A stretch of 64,000 nt of DNA from Chryseobacterium gregarium DSM 19109. GTDB lineage: Bacteria; Bacteroidota; Bacteroidia; Flavobacteriales; Weeksellaceae. The position numbers and the translations under genes were made by a program. Numbering within the stretch: position 1 is the first letter of the stretch; every line of letters starts with the position of its first letter. Of the stretch, positions 32,843 through 40,969 are shown one piece after another. The DNA lies in NCBI RefSeq assembly GCF_000430845.1, contig NZ_AUMU01000001.1, positions 62,001 through 126,000 of the forward strand, read 5' to 3'. Under the pieces are notes generated by a model. It saw only the letters and a program-made list of their open reading frames with translations. It had not been told where the DNA came from and made no database searches.

Positions 32843-32860
32843 ACCCAGCCGAGGCTGGGT
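32843..32860. terminator. Hairpin with minus-strand U-tract
   Basis: ACCCAGC, loop CGAG, GCTGGGT forms seven GC-rich pairs. On the minus strand it is followed by TTTTTTTAT, as in a terminator, but no minus-strand gene is upstream. On the plus strand it is followed by AAAAACTAATAACC and the tiny frame. Confidence 0.5.
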
Positions 32861-32874
32861 AAAAACTAATAACC

Positions 32875-32934
32875 ATGAAAACTCAAATTAAACATGAGAA
32901 TCGGAATAATAGCAACAAATATTATGCCAAATAA
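32875..32934 (+). CDS. Possible 19-codon leader or chance frame
   Basis: An ATG frame encoding 19 residues beginning MKTQIKHENRNNSNKYY, directly after a hairpin. The sequence before it, AAAACTAATAACCAT, recurs at 35123-35137. It may be a leader peptide, part of a small RNA, or chance; there is no amino-acid theme apart from Asn and Lys. Confidence 0.2.
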   Translation: MKTQIKHENRNNSNKYYAK

Positions 32935-33006
32935 TATGTTAACATTTGTTAATAATAGTTATTATGTGTTAAAAATATTTTAAATTACAGGAAAGGATTT
33001 TTTTTG

Positions 33007-33014
33007 TATTTTTG
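33007..33014 (+). promoter_or_regulatory. -7 promoter element of ndk
   Basis: TATTTTTG is an exact TAnnTTTG match 23 bases before the ATG at 33038. Confidence 0.65.
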
Positions 33015-33037
33015 CGCCATTAAAAATATATATATTT

Positions 33038-33454
33038 ATGTCTAACATTACGTTCACTATGATTAAGCCTGATGCGGTTGCAGACGGACATATCGGTGCT
33101 ATATTAGGAAAGATCTCAGAAGGAGGATTCAAAATCAAAGCTTTAAAACTGACTCAGATTACCGTAGCTGATGCGAAAAAATTCTATGAAGTTCATGCAG
33201 AAAGACCATTCTACGGAGAATTGGTTGAATTCATGAGTTCAGGACCAATCGTAGCAGCAGTTTTAGAAAAAGACAATGCTGTAGAAGATTTCAGAACCTT
33301 GATCGGTTCTACCAATCCTGCAGAAGCTGCAGAAGGTACCATCAGAAAAATGTTTGCAAGAAGCATCGGAGAAAATGCCGTTCACGGTTCGGATTCTGAT
33401 GAAAATGCACTTATTGAAGCTCAATTCCATTTTTCAGGAAGAGAAATTTTCTAA
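33038..33454 (+). CDS. ndk: Nucleoside diphosphate kinase
   Basis: A 138-residue enzyme that transfers the gamma phosphate of ATP to other nucleoside diphosphates through a phospho-histidine. The active site is H116 in [15 protein letters not shown] at the N-terminus and HFSGREIF at the C-terminus are family hallmarks, and the length is standard. It has its own promoter and terminator, so it is transcribed alone. Confidence 0.97.
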   Translation: MSNITFTMIKPDAVADGHIGAILGKISEGGFKIKALKLTQITVADAKKFYEVHAERPFYGELVEFMSSGPIVAAVLEKDNAVEDFRTLIGSTNPAEAAEGTIRKMFARSIGENAVHGSDSDENALIEAQFHFSGREIF

Positions 33455-33476
33455 TTAAGAATTTCTTATTGACCAT

Positions 33477-33506
33477 AAAAATCCAGATGCATTCTGGATT
33501 TTTTTA
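33477..33506 (+). terminator. Terminator of ndk
   Basis: AAAAATCCAGA, loop TGCAT, TCTGGATTTTT followed by more T. A standard rho-independent terminator 22 bases after the stop. Confidence 0.85.
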
Positions 33507-33638
33507 TTTATATCTGTTAATTATTCATATCTTTAAAATTGATTAATAATTTTATCATTAATGTTAATTATTATCCAGTGAGGTTTTAATAATCGATCAA
33601 TGGAATAATTATTGTACCATTTTAATAAATACTATCAT

Positions 33639-33845
33639 ATGAAAATCCCGGCATTGATTATGGCAAGTCTGCTGACAGTAGCGGTAACTGCTCAGACCAC
33701 AAAGCCTGTTGTAAAAACAACCAAGAAAACCGTGAAAAAAACCGGTAAAGTCAAGACTACTAAAGTAAATCATATCCAACCGATCGCTAAAAAGGATACT
33801 GTTATCAGGAGCCATGGATATTGTCCGGCCTGCGGAATGGGGTAA
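33639..33845 (+). CDS. Candidate RiPP precursor peptide, secreted, CPACGMG tail
   Basis: A 68-residue protein with a Sec signal peptide (MKIPALIMASLLTVAVTAQ), a Lys/Thr-rich linker (about 20-44, repeats of KTTK and KKT), a short neutral stretch (NHIQPIAKKDTVIRS) and a C-terminal HGYCPACGMG with two cysteines, C62 and C65. The stop TAA (33843-33845) shares its last base with the ATG of the MNIO gene, so the two are translationally coupled. MNIO enzymes in known systems modify cysteines of a peptide encoded next to them, so this is the likely substrate. A start at ATG 33639 is chosen because the signal peptide begins there; the frame extends 9 codons upstream without support. The export signal suggests a periplasmic or released product. 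Confidence 0.75.
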   Translation: MKIPALIMASLLTVAVTAQTTKPVVKTTKKTVKKTGKVKTTKVNHIQPIAKKDTVIRSHGYCPACGMG

Positions 33846-34945
33846 TGAATGATAAACCTTTATTAGGCCTATCCATGATGGCAGATGCAGATTTTGTTTC
33901 TGCAGTTATCCCGTTACTGGAAAGCGATGAAATCGATATTCTGGAATGGTCATTCGATACTTCTTATGGTGCTGATGAACCCCAGTGGCTTACTGACCTG
34001 CTTAATTTTTATTCTGAAAACAGAAGGCTATTAGGCCATGGCGTTTATTATTCATTGTTTGATGCGAAGTGGACTGAACGGCAGGATTATTGGCTTCAGC
34101 AACTTAAAATTGAAACTGAAAAGCGCAATTATAATCATATCACCGAACATTTTGGTTTTATGAATACCGAAAACTTCCATCAAGGAGTTCCATTACCTGT
34201 ACCGCTGCATTCTGAAATCTTAAAGATCGGTAAAGACCGGCTTCTCCGTTTACAGGACGTTGTGGAAATTCCGATCGGAATTGAAAATCTTGCTTTTTCT
34301 TTATCTGCTAATGATGTCAGGGAGCAGGGTGATTTTTTATCTCGGTTAATTGAAGATATTGACGGGTTCCTGATCTTGGATCTGCACAATCTCTACTGTC
34401 AGGCTCTGAATTTTAATATGGATATTATAGAGCTTGTTAATCTTTATCCATTGGAGAAAGTAAAAGAAATACATCTGTCCGGCGGAAGCTGGGAAAACAG
34501 TGTGTATACCAAAAATAAACGTATCCGAAGAGATACCCATGATGAAGCGATTCCGCTGGAATTATTTTCTGTCTTGCCGGAAGTTATGGCACGCTGCCAC
34601 CATTTACAGTATATTATTATTGAAAGATTAGGACATACCTTAGAAGGCGAATCAGATAAGTTAAATTTCTTTACTGATTATAAAAAAGTAAGAGGGATTA
34701 TCTATAATTCAAAACGGAAAAAGCCTTCACCTCATCAATGGAGTAAAAAAGACATTGTTCTTGCTGATCCGCTGGAAAATCTTCTTCTCTTTAATGACCA
34801 GAAGAATTTAAATAAACTTTTGTTTGATTCTGAAGATCCCGAAAGGATTACAAATTATCCGTTCAATTATTTTAAGACGGAAAACTGGGATTTGGAAATG
34901 ATCGATACTGCTGTTCAGATTGTTAAGAAATGGAATCCCTATTAA
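33845..34945 (+). CDS. MNIO / DUF692 family iron-dependent peptide-modifying oxidase
   Basis: A 366-residue TIM-barrel protein of the DUF692 group. Likely iron-ligand positions of the family are all present in order: H65 in LLGHGV, E101-H102 in ITEHFGF, E147-N148 in IGIENL, D179 in LILDLHN, H210 in EIHLSGG, D230 and H232 in DTHDE, and E260 in IIIERLG. Characterised relatives (MbnB, TglH, ChrH) oxidise cysteines of small peptides into oxazolone, thiol-modified or macrocyclic products. A C-terminal extension (about 280-366) lies beyond the barrel and resembles nothing I know. No separate partner protein of the MbnC/TglI/ChrI kind is encoded next to it. The start at 33845 overlaps the peptide stop by one base. 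Confidence 0.82.
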   Translation: MNDKPLLGLSMMADADFVSAVIPLLESDEIDILEWSFDTSYGADEPQWLTDLLNFYSENRRLLGHGVYYSLFDAKWTERQDYWLQQLKIETEKRNYNHITEHFGFMNTENFHQGVPLPVPLHSEILKIGKDRLLRLQDVVEIPIGIENLAFSLSANDVREQGDFLSRLIEDIDGFLILDLHNLYCQALNFNMDIIELVNLYPLEKVKEIHLSGGSWENSVYTKNKRIRRDTHDEAIPLELFSVLPEVMARCHHLQYIIIERLGHTLEGESDKLNFFTDYKKVRGIIYNSKRKKPSPHQWSKKDIVLADPLENLLLFNDQKNLNKLLFDSEDPERITNYPFNYFKTENWDLEMIDTAVQIVKKWNPY

Positions 34946-35162
34946 AGTGTTCCTCGCATATAGAATTTAAAAAGAGTATAGTGTACAGGTAAATGCAATA
35001 TAAACGGGATTACGTAAAAATACAGGTTCTTAAATTCCGTATTTCTACGGATGTGTGGTAGCCGATTTTTTCCCATCTTTACATCAGCATTATAACAGGG
35101 AATTTAAGCATTAAAAACCTTCAAAACTAATAACCATTAAGGCTCGGATTTTCAGAAAGAGT

Positions 35163-35193
35163 AAGGCAGCTATCCATTTAGCTGCCTTTTTAT
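35163..35193 (+). terminator. Terminator of the peptide/MNIO cassette
   Basis: AAGGCAGCTA, loop TCCATT, TAGCTGCCTT and more T: ten perfect pairs and a U-tract. It is 218 bases after the MNIO stop, with no gene between, and ahead of the convergent rpe gene. Confidence 0.8.
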
Positions 35194-35222
35194 GTGGGAT
35201 GATAAGTTGAGTTAATGGGAAA

Positions 35223-35873
35223 TTAAATTTTCATTAATTCAATAGTCTTTTCCGGGCTTTCTGCAGAAAAAACGGCATTTCCCGCAACCAGAACATCTGC
35301 GCCTGCGTCAAAGAGTTTGGCTGCATTATCAAGGTTTACACCGCCGTCAATTTCAATAAGCGCGGTAGAATTGTTGCTTAGAATTAAATCTTTCGTTTCG
35401 GCAATCTTTTTATAGGTGTTTTCAATAAATTTCTGACCTCCGAATCCTGGATTTACACTCATTAACAGGACCAAGTCCAGATCGGCAATAATATCTTCCA
35501 GCATCAGCACCGGAGTAGAAGGGTTTAAAACTACGCCTGCTTTTGCACCCAGGCTCTGAATATGGTGTATCGTTCTGTGAAGATGCGTACACGCTTCATA
35601 ATGAACAGAAATTAAATCTGCACCATTATTGATGAACTCTTCAACATATTTATCAGGTTCTACAATCATCAGATGTACGTCGATAAACTTTCTGGCATGC
35701 TGCTGAACGGTTTTCATCACCGGAAATCCAAACGAGATATTGGGGACAAACCTGCCGTCCATCACATCAATATGCAACCAGTCGGCCTGTGAATTGTTAA
35801 CCATTTCAATATCTCTCTGCAGATTCCCGAAGTCTGCGGCTAATAGGGAAGGAGCAATAAGCTTTGTTTTCAT
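35223..35873 (-). CDS. rpe: Ribulose-phosphate 3-epimerase
   Basis: A 216-residue TIM-barrel enzyme interconverting ribulose 5-phosphate and xylulose 5-phosphate in the pentose phosphate pathway. Landmarks are IAPSLLAADF, WLHIDVMDGRFVPN, LLMSVNPGFGGQ and the phosphate-binding EIDGGVN. It is convergent with the MNIO cassette. The upstream M42 peptidase gene is on the same strand about 100 bases away and may share transcription. Confidence 0.96.
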   Translation of the reverse strand: MKTKLIAPSLLAADFGNLQRDIEMVNNSQADWLHIDVMDGRFVPNISFGFPVMKTVQQHARKFIDVHLMIVEPDKYVEEFINNGADLISVHYEACTHLHRTIHHIQSLGAKAGVVLNPSTPVLMLEDIIADLDLVLLMSVNPGFGGQKFIENTYKKIAETKDLILSNNSTALIEIDGGVNLDNAAKLFDAGADVLVAGNAVFSAESPEKTIELMKI

Positions 35874-35976
35874 TTTTACTTTTTATAAGATTTAAGATCA
35901 GAGAGATCAGATTTCAGACTTAATAATTTACGTTAAAAATTTACATCTGAAATCTGTTATCCGACATCTCATATCT

Positions 35977-37050
35977 TTAGTGATATTTTAACTTCATTTC
36001 CGGCTGGATGCTCAGAAGTGTTTCATAAATAAGTTTAATCACATTTCCCACATCTTCCTTGGAAACCATCTCTACCGTCGTATGCATATAGCGCAAAGGC
36101 AGGGAAATAAGGGCACTCGGTACACCGCCGTTTGAATGGGCGAAAGCGTCGGTATCCGTTCCCGTTGCCCGGCTTGCAGCAGCTCTCTGGAAAGGGATTT
36201 TTTTGGTTTTTGCGGTATCAATAATCAATTCACGAATTACATGATGTACGCTTGGTGCAAAGAATACGACCGGTCCGTTTCCGCATTTCTGGTCGCCTTC
36301 TTTTTTCTTTTCGATCATCGGGGTCGTGGTGTCATGGGTGACATCCGTAACGATGGCAATATTGGGCTTGATCGTATCGGCAATCATATCAGCTCCGTAT
36401 AAGCCTACTTCTTCCTGAACCGAATTGGTAATGTATAACCCGAACGGAATCGTTTTTTTGTTTTCACTTAAGAGCCTGGCTACTTCGGCAATCATAAACC
36501 CACCGATTCTGTTGTCCAGCGCCCGGCAGACAAAATAGCGGTCGTTCATTTCGAAAAACTGATCGGGATACGTGATCATGCAGCCTACATAGATGCCCAT
36601 ATCTTCCACTTCCTTTTTTGAAACCGCTCCGCAATCGATAAAGATATTCTCAATTTTGGGTGTTGGTTCATCCTGATTGTTTCTGGTATGAATGGCAGGC
36701 CACCCGAAAACTCCCTTTACAATTCCTTTTTCTCCGTGAATATGCACCACTTTTGAAGGCGCAATGGTCTGGTCGGAGCCTCCGTTCCGGATCACATAAA
36801 TCAAACCGTCATCCGTGATATAATTCACATACCATGAAATTTCATCGGCATGGGCCTCAATTACAACTTTAAATTCCGCTTCCGGGTTGATGATCCCATA
36901 GCAGGTTCCGTAATGATCCACTTCAACGGCATCAACATACGGTCTGATATAATCCATCCATACTTTCTGACCTTCATGTTCATAGCCGGTTGGAGATGAA
37001 GTATTTAGATAATTTTCTAAAAATTTCAAAGATTTCTTATCAAATTTCAT
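35977..37050 (-). CDS. M42 family metallo-aminopeptidase
   Basis: A 357-residue cytoplasmic peptidase of the M42 (glutamyl/leucyl aminopeptidase, TET-forming) family. Metal-ligand motifs are visible: the histidine of EAHADEISW, the aspartate of RALDNRIGG, the catalytic Glu pair in QEEVGLYG, the aspartate in VTDVTHD and a late histidine in MHTTVEM. The frame extends 22 codons upstream to 37116, but MKFDKKSLKFLENYL at 37050 is the natural start. It is divergent from the DUF4294 gene, with the two starts about 50 bases apart. Confidence 0.92.
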   Translation of the reverse strand: MKFDKKSLKFLENYLNTSSPTGYEHEGQKVWMDYIRPYVDAVEVDHYGTCYGIINPEAEFKVVIEAHADEISWYVNYITDDGLIYVIRNGGSDQTIAPSKVVHIHGEKGIVKGVFGWPAIHTRNNQDEPTPKIENIFIDCGAVSKKEVEDMGIYVGCMITYPDQFFEMNDRYFVCRALDNRIGGFMIAEVARLLSENKKTIPFGLYITNSVQEEVGLYGADMIADTIKPNIAIVTDVTHDTTTPMIEKKKEGDQKCGNGPVVFFAPSVHHVIRELIIDTAKTKKIPFQRAAASRATGTDTDAFAHSNGGVPSALISLPLRYMHTTVEMVSKEDVGNVIKLIYETLLSIQPEMKLKYH

Positions 37051-37102
37051 AAAAAAGGAATGATTTTTGCGTTTAATTTTCGTTATAATAGGTGTAAAAA
37101 TA

Positions 37103-37807
37103 ATGAAATTTAACAAGATTATAGTTCTTTTTCTTTTCTTTTTGGGAGTAGGCGTTTTCGGTCAGAATGATTCTGTGATTGCTGTTCCGTTGAGCCAGTA
37201 CCCGCAGGAATTGCTGAAAACGGATGAGTTCGGAAAAAAGTATTATTACGACGAACGGCAGAAGATGAAGGTATATGAGATTAACGGGGAAACCGTAATC
37301 GTGATGGATGAGCTGGTTTTAGTCAATAAACCGAAATTCAATAACCAGCTTGACAGAAACTACTACTATTTCCTTAATAAAAAGCTGTATAGGGTATATC
37401 CTTTATTTGTCACTGCCCTTCAGCAATATAGGGATATTCAGAAGGATATGACCGATCTGGACAGCAAAGCAAAGAGGAAATATGTGAAAGACAGACAGAA
37501 TATGTTGGCCGATCAGTATGAAAAACAGTTAAGGGACCTTACCACAACGGAAGGCCAGGTCTTTGCAAAACTGATGAACCGGGCAACCGGAAAAAACGTT
37601 TATGAAATCATTAAAGAGCTCCGAGGCGGATGGAGTGCTTTCTGGTGGAATGTGAAAGGAAAAATGGCCGATATCGACCTTAAAGATAAATATGATCCGC
37701 ATGCCAACAGAACTGATGAGTATCTGGAATCATTGTTACAGTCTAACTGGAATTCCGGATATCTGCAGCCTTATCCGGGAGCAAAGGACTTTAAAATTTA
37801 CAAATGA
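37103..37807 (+). CDS. DUF4294 domain exported protein
   Basis: A 234-residue protein with a signal peptide (MKFNKIIVLFLFFLGVGVFG). The mature part has the DUF4294 pattern, RVYPLFVTALQQYRDIQKDM and GGWSAFWWNVKGKM, and a Lys/Arg-rich middle. The function of the family is unknown. It is commonly found next to an M42 peptidase in flavobacteria, as here. An upstream in-frame ATG (37067) is less likely because it precedes the signal peptide. It ends at a bidirectional terminator shared with a convergent Nudix gene. Confidence 0.85.
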   Translation: MKFNKIIVLFLFFLGVGVFGQNDSVIAVPLSQYPQELLKTDEFGKKYYYDERQKMKVYEINGETVIVMDELVLVNKPKFNNQLDRNYYYFLNKKLYRVYPLFVTALQQYRDIQKDMTDLDSKAKRKYVKDRQNMLADQYEKQLRDLTTTEGQVFAKLMNRATGKNVYEIIKELRGGWSAFWWNVKGKMADIDLKDKYDPHANRTDEYLESLLQSNWNSGYLQPYPGAKDFKIYK

Positions 37808-37817
37808 TATTCATATA

Positions 37818-37853
37818 AAAAATTCCTGTAAACTTCGGTTTACAGGAATTTTT
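37818..37853. terminator. Bidirectional terminator with TTCG tetraloop
   Basis: AAAAATTCCTGTAAAC, loop TTCG, GTTTACAGGAATTTTT: 16 perfect pairs with a UUCG loop. It serves the DUF4294 gene and overlaps the last codons of the convergent Nudix gene. Confidence 0.9.
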
Positions 37854-38256
37854 CTTTCAGTTTATCAAAGACGATCTTATCGACTGGCAGGGAAAAAGGA
37901 TTGTCAGGCCTGCTGATCTCTACCCATTCCGTTCTTTCAATACAGGGATCAAGGATCAGGAAATCTTCTTCATTGACAATATTGACCATATAATAAATGG
38001 TAAGCAGCTGTTCATTTTCCCTGAAACGGGAAACCAGAAAATCTTCCTGGGTATACAGATGTTCCACAACTTCAATTTTTACATTCAGCTCTTCATCGAA
38101 TTCACGGTGTAAACAATCCGTTACGCCTTCACCATATTCCAGTCCGCCACCCGGAAATTTCATTAAAGGTTCACCGGCATATTCTTCAAATAAGGTCAGG
38201 ACTTTTCGATCCTTTACAGCACAGGCATACACCCTGACGTTGATCTTATCTATCAT
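37840..38256 (-). CDS. Nudix hydrolase
   Basis: A 138-residue enzyme of the Nudix fold that cleaves nucleoside diphosphates linked to another group. The Nudix box is GGLEYGEGVTDCLHREFDEE, with the REFDEE catalytic core intact and the usual late glycine replaced by Asn. The specific substrate cannot be read. It ends inside the shared terminator. The mnmD gene lies upstream on the same strand at a distance of 132 bases. Confidence 0.92.
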   Translation of the reverse strand: MIDKINVRVYACAVKDRKVLTLFEEYAGEPLMKFPGGGLEYGEGVTDCLHREFDEELNVKIEVVEHLYTQEDFLVSRFRENEQLLTIYYMVNIVNEEDFLILDPCIERTEWVEISRPDNPFSLPVDKIVFDKLKEKFL

Positions 38257-38388
38257 ATAATATATTTTGTAAAGCTAATGTAAGGAATTTTTGCTGAAAA
38301 ATGGATGGATGCCTGAAGATGGATGATTGAAGTTTTACTCCTAATTTTTTAAAATGCAAAATCCTAAGTTTCGTCTTCCATCATTCAA

Positions 38389-39063
38389 TTATAGCTTCAC
38401 CGCATTGATCATTTCCCTTTTTCCGGGCGGTCCCTGTTTTTTCTCTACCTTAAAATCAAGTTCCTGAAGGATTCTTCGGACACTTCCTTTGGATGAGTAG
38501 GTAGTTAACAGTCCGTTAACCGCCATTTTATCCGATACCATCTCAAACAAAGGCTTTTCCCAAAGGTCCGGCTGTACCCGTGCGCCGAAACAGTCATAAT
38601 ACACCAGATTGATTTTGGGTAAGTCTATGTTTTTCAGGTCAAAAAAGTCACACTGTATTTTTTTAAGATGGAAACCGTTAATAATTTCTACTGGTTTTTC
38701 CCAATCTGCCTGATGAATTTTTTGATAAATATTTTTGAACTCAGGGTTGTCAAAAAGCTCAAAATAAGCAAGACCATTCATTTCAGATTCATTTATGGGA
38801 TATTTTTCAAGGGAAAAATAGTTAATGATATGATTTTTGTCAGTTTTTAAATATTCATTAATTGTTACCAAAACGTTCAGACCTGTTCCAAAACCGAGTT
38901 CTAAAATATTAATTTCGTAATCATGAATAAGAATAAGTCCATTTTTAATAAACACATGTTCAGCTTCTTGGAGGGCCCCGTGGTGAGAATGGTAGTTTTC
39001 ATTTAAGTCATTGATAAACAATGTTTTACTGCCGTCATTTGTGGTCTTAATTTCTCTTTTCAA
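38389..39063 (-). CDS. mnmD: tRNA 5-methylaminomethyl-2-thiouridine methyltransferase (MnmD)
   Basis: A 224-residue SAM-dependent methyltransferase matching the methylation half of MnmC. Landmarks are the SAM loop ILELGFGTGLNVLVT, the family motif YYDCFGARVQPDLW and the C-terminal GPPGKREM. It makes the last methyl transfer in mnm5s2U at the wobble base of several tRNAs. The FAD-dependent half of MnmC is absent, so in this lineage the enzyme works alone. The frame starts at a clear ATG with AT-rich upstream sequence and is divergent from ilvE. Confidence 0.9.
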   Translation of the reverse strand: MKREIKTTNDGSKTLFINDLNENYHSHHGALQEAEHVFIKNGLILIHDYEINILELGFGTGLNVLVTINEYLKTDKNHIINYFSLEKYPINESEMNGLAYFELFDNPEFKNIYQKIHQADWEKPVEIINGFHLKKIQCDFFDLKNIDLPKINLVYYDCFGARVQPDLWEKPLFEMVSDKMAVNGLLTTYSSKGSVRRILQELDFKVEKKQGPPGKREMINAVKL

Positions 39064-39114
39064 GCTATTTTTTTACAAATTTACTCTAAAATTTTTATAT
39101 TTAGAAAATTATAT

Positions 39115-39122
39115 TAAATTTG
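39115..39122 (+). promoter_or_regulatory. -7 promoter element of ilvE
   Basis: TAAATTTG is an exact TAnnTTTG match 25 bases before the ATG at 39148. Confidence 0.6.
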
Positions 39123-39147
39123 TGGAACATCATAAAAAATTTTAGAA

Positions 39148-40218
39148 ATGATAATTCAAAAAACTGAAAACTCCAGAATTTCTACATTCGACCCGCACAA
39201 TTTTTCTTTCGGAAATACTTTCATAGATCATATGATCATCTGTGAGTATGAAGACGGGAAATGGGGAGATGTAAAATTGGTTCCTTACGGTCCTTTAGCA
39301 TTTACGCCTGCCATGATGGGGGTAAATTACGGACAGGCTTGTTTTGAAGGTATGAAAGCCTATAAAGACAAAGACGGACAGGTTTTCCTTTTCAGGCCCG
39401 AAAAGAATTTTGAACGTATCAATAAATCAGCTAAGCGTCTTGCGATGCCTGAAGTAACTGAAGAAATATTTTTAGGCGGACTTAAAGCTCTGGTTGATAT
39501 GGACAGAGAATGGATTCCTCAGGGAGAAGGCAATTCTTTATATATCAGACCGCTGATTTTCGCAACGGAGGAGGCTTTGAAAGCCAGGGTTGCCAATAAA
39601 TATATGTTTGCCATTGTTGCCACACCGGCAAAAAGCTATTATACAGAACCTGTTTCCGTAAAAATTTCAGACCACTATTCAAGAGCAGCCAGCGGTGGCG
39701 TAGGGTCTGCCAAAGCTGCAGGAAATTATGCTGCTTCTTTCTACCCGACACAGTTGGCAATTGAAGAAGGATACGAGCAGATCATCTGGACGGATGACGC
39801 TACCCACGAATATTTCGAGGAAAGCGGAACCATGAACGTTTTCGTAAGAATCAATGATACGATTTATACACCGCCGACTTCCGAGAAGATCCTGGACGGG
39901 GTGACCCGGGACAGTTTTATCCAGCTGGCCAACAAAAAAGGAATTGACGTAAAAGTAGAGCCGATCAAAGTAAAAGATGTGGTTGAAGCACAGAGAAACG
40001 GTACGCTGAAAGAGGTATGGGGCGTAGGGACAGCCGTAGTCACTACTGTTTTCCAGGCACTGGGATACAACGGTGAAAAACTGGAACTGCCGAGATTATC
40101 AGATGAAGAGAGCTATGCGGCTATTCTGAAAAATGACCTGGTTAACCTGCAGACTAACCTTTCTGAAGATCCATTCGGATGGAGAGTAAAAGTTGACCAT
40201 GTGATGGAAACGGTTTAA
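39148..40218 (+). CDS. ilvE: Branched-chain amino acid aminotransferase
   Basis: A 356-residue fold-type IV PLP enzyme that interconverts Leu, Ile and Val with their 2-oxo acids. The PLP lysine is K189 in GSAKAAGNYA. Class II (fungal/bacterial long-type) features are present: GVNYGQACFEGMKAY, LYIRPLIFATEEALKA and EESGTMNVF. It has its own promoter and terminator. No other branched-chain gene is adjacent. Confidence 0.94.
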   Translation: MIIQKTENSRISTFDPHNFSFGNTFIDHMIICEYEDGKWGDVKLVPYGPLAFTPAMMGVNYGQACFEGMKAYKDKDGQVFLFRPEKNFERINKSAKRLAMPEVTEEIFLGGLKALVDMDREWIPQGEGNSLYIRPLIFATEEALKARVANKYMFAIVATPAKSYYTEPVSVKISDHYSRAASGGVGSAKAAGNYAASFYPTQLAIEEGYEQIIWTDDATHEYFEESGTMNVFVRINDTIYTPPTSEKILDGVTRDSFIQLANKKGIDVKVEPIKVKDVVEAQRNGTLKEVWGVGTAVVTTVFQALGYNGEKLELPRLSDEESYAAILKNDLVNLQTNLSEDPFGWRVKVDHVMETV

Positions 40219-40240
40219 TGCCAAGCTCCAATTGATATAC

Positions 40241-40270
40241 AGCCGGGAATTTTATGTTCCCGGCTTTTTT
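40241..40270 (+). terminator. Terminator of ilvE
   Basis: AGCCGGGAA, 7-base loop, TTCCCGGCT followed by TTTTT: nine perfect pairs, 22 bases after the stop. Confidence 0.88.
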
Positions 40271-40439
40271 ATTTTAAGATCAGATTTCTGATTGCGTTAT
40301 TTATAAAGGAGCGCATTGGAGTAAAAAGTCTCTATAAATACATAGTTTTCAGGCGTCGGAAGACACTTAGAAAACCTCAGATATTCAAAAATATCTTCCA
40401 ATAAGTTCTTCAAGTTTTGTAATTGTTTCCTGAATTGTG

Positions 40440-40447
40440 TATTTTCG
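40440..40447 (+). promoter_or_regulatory. -7-like promoter element of the PPIase pair
   Basis: TATTTTCG differs from TAnnTTTG at one position and lies 9 bases before the ATG at 40457. Confidence 0.45.
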
Positions 40448-40456
40448 CAACAGTTT

Positions 40457-40966
40457 ATGAAAAAAATATTCTTCATATCGGTATTGGCGATGGCGGGCTG
40501 CAGTAAAAATGCGCAGACCCATCCGCCTGTTGGCGGCGTACTGAGTAGGGACGACCTGAATGTTTCCCGCGAACGGATGAAAAATCTGAATGCCCAGGAA
40601 CGGATGCAGATTCAGGAATGGATCAGCGGGCAGCCGGTTAAATTCTACCCGACCCAGCTCAATTACTGGGTAGACACGCAGGGTTTTGACCAGAGACAGA
40701 GACGGCAGGACAATACGACGATCTCCTATTCTTATGACCTTTATGATTTTGATGAAACCAAAATCTATGATCAGCCCATCCAAAGAAGGGAGGCGAAGTT
40801 CGGGCATTTTGATGAATTGAAGGCTGTGGAAGATGCTTTGCGCTTTATCCATGATGGTGAGGAAGTTACGCTTTTGGTTCCTTCCGCTCTGGGATACGGA
40901 ACCTACGGAGACGAGAAAAAAATAGATAACGATATCCCGTTAATCATAAAATTAAAAGCATTATAA
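40457..40966 (+). CDS. gldI: FKBP-type PPIase lipoprotein, GldI-like
   Basis: A 169-residue lipoprotein (Cys15 in AMAGC) with a C-terminal FKBP-like domain ending DGEEVTLLVPSALGYGTYGD, then IPLIIKLKAL. The family called GldI in gliding flavobacteria is a small FKBP lipoprotein needed for assembly of the gliding/T9SS machinery. The length and the lipobox agree. The sequence between the lipobox and the FKBP part (NLNAQERMQIQEWISGQ) is typical of that group. I assign GldI by resemblance only; a generic FKBP lipoprotein is possible. It is followed three bases later by a second PPIase gene. Confidence 0.65.
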   Translation: MKKIFFISVLAMAGCSKNAQTHPPVGGVLSRDDLNVSRERMKNLNAQERMQIQEWISGQPVKFYPTQLNYWVDTQGFDQRQRRQDNTTISYSYDLYDFDETKIYDQPIQRREAKFGHFDELKAVEDALRFIHDGEEVTLLVPSALGYGTYGDEKKIDNDIPLIIKLKAL

Positions 40967-40969
40967 TCA

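Larger units (their letters stand above)
32511..33037. other. Intergenic stretch with hairpin and tiny frame
   Basis: About 530 AT-rich bases between rsgA and ndk. It holds a strong hairpin (32843-32860), a 19-codon frame (32875-32934) and the ndk promoter (33007-33014). A small RNA is possible but nothing proves it. Confidence 0.4.

Noticed and set aside
35123..35137. 15-base exact repeat of AAAACTAATAACCAT also found at 32862-32876
   Set aside because: In AT-rich DNA a 15-base match between two intergenic sites is not clearly beyond chance, and the second copy lacks the hairpin and ATG of the first.
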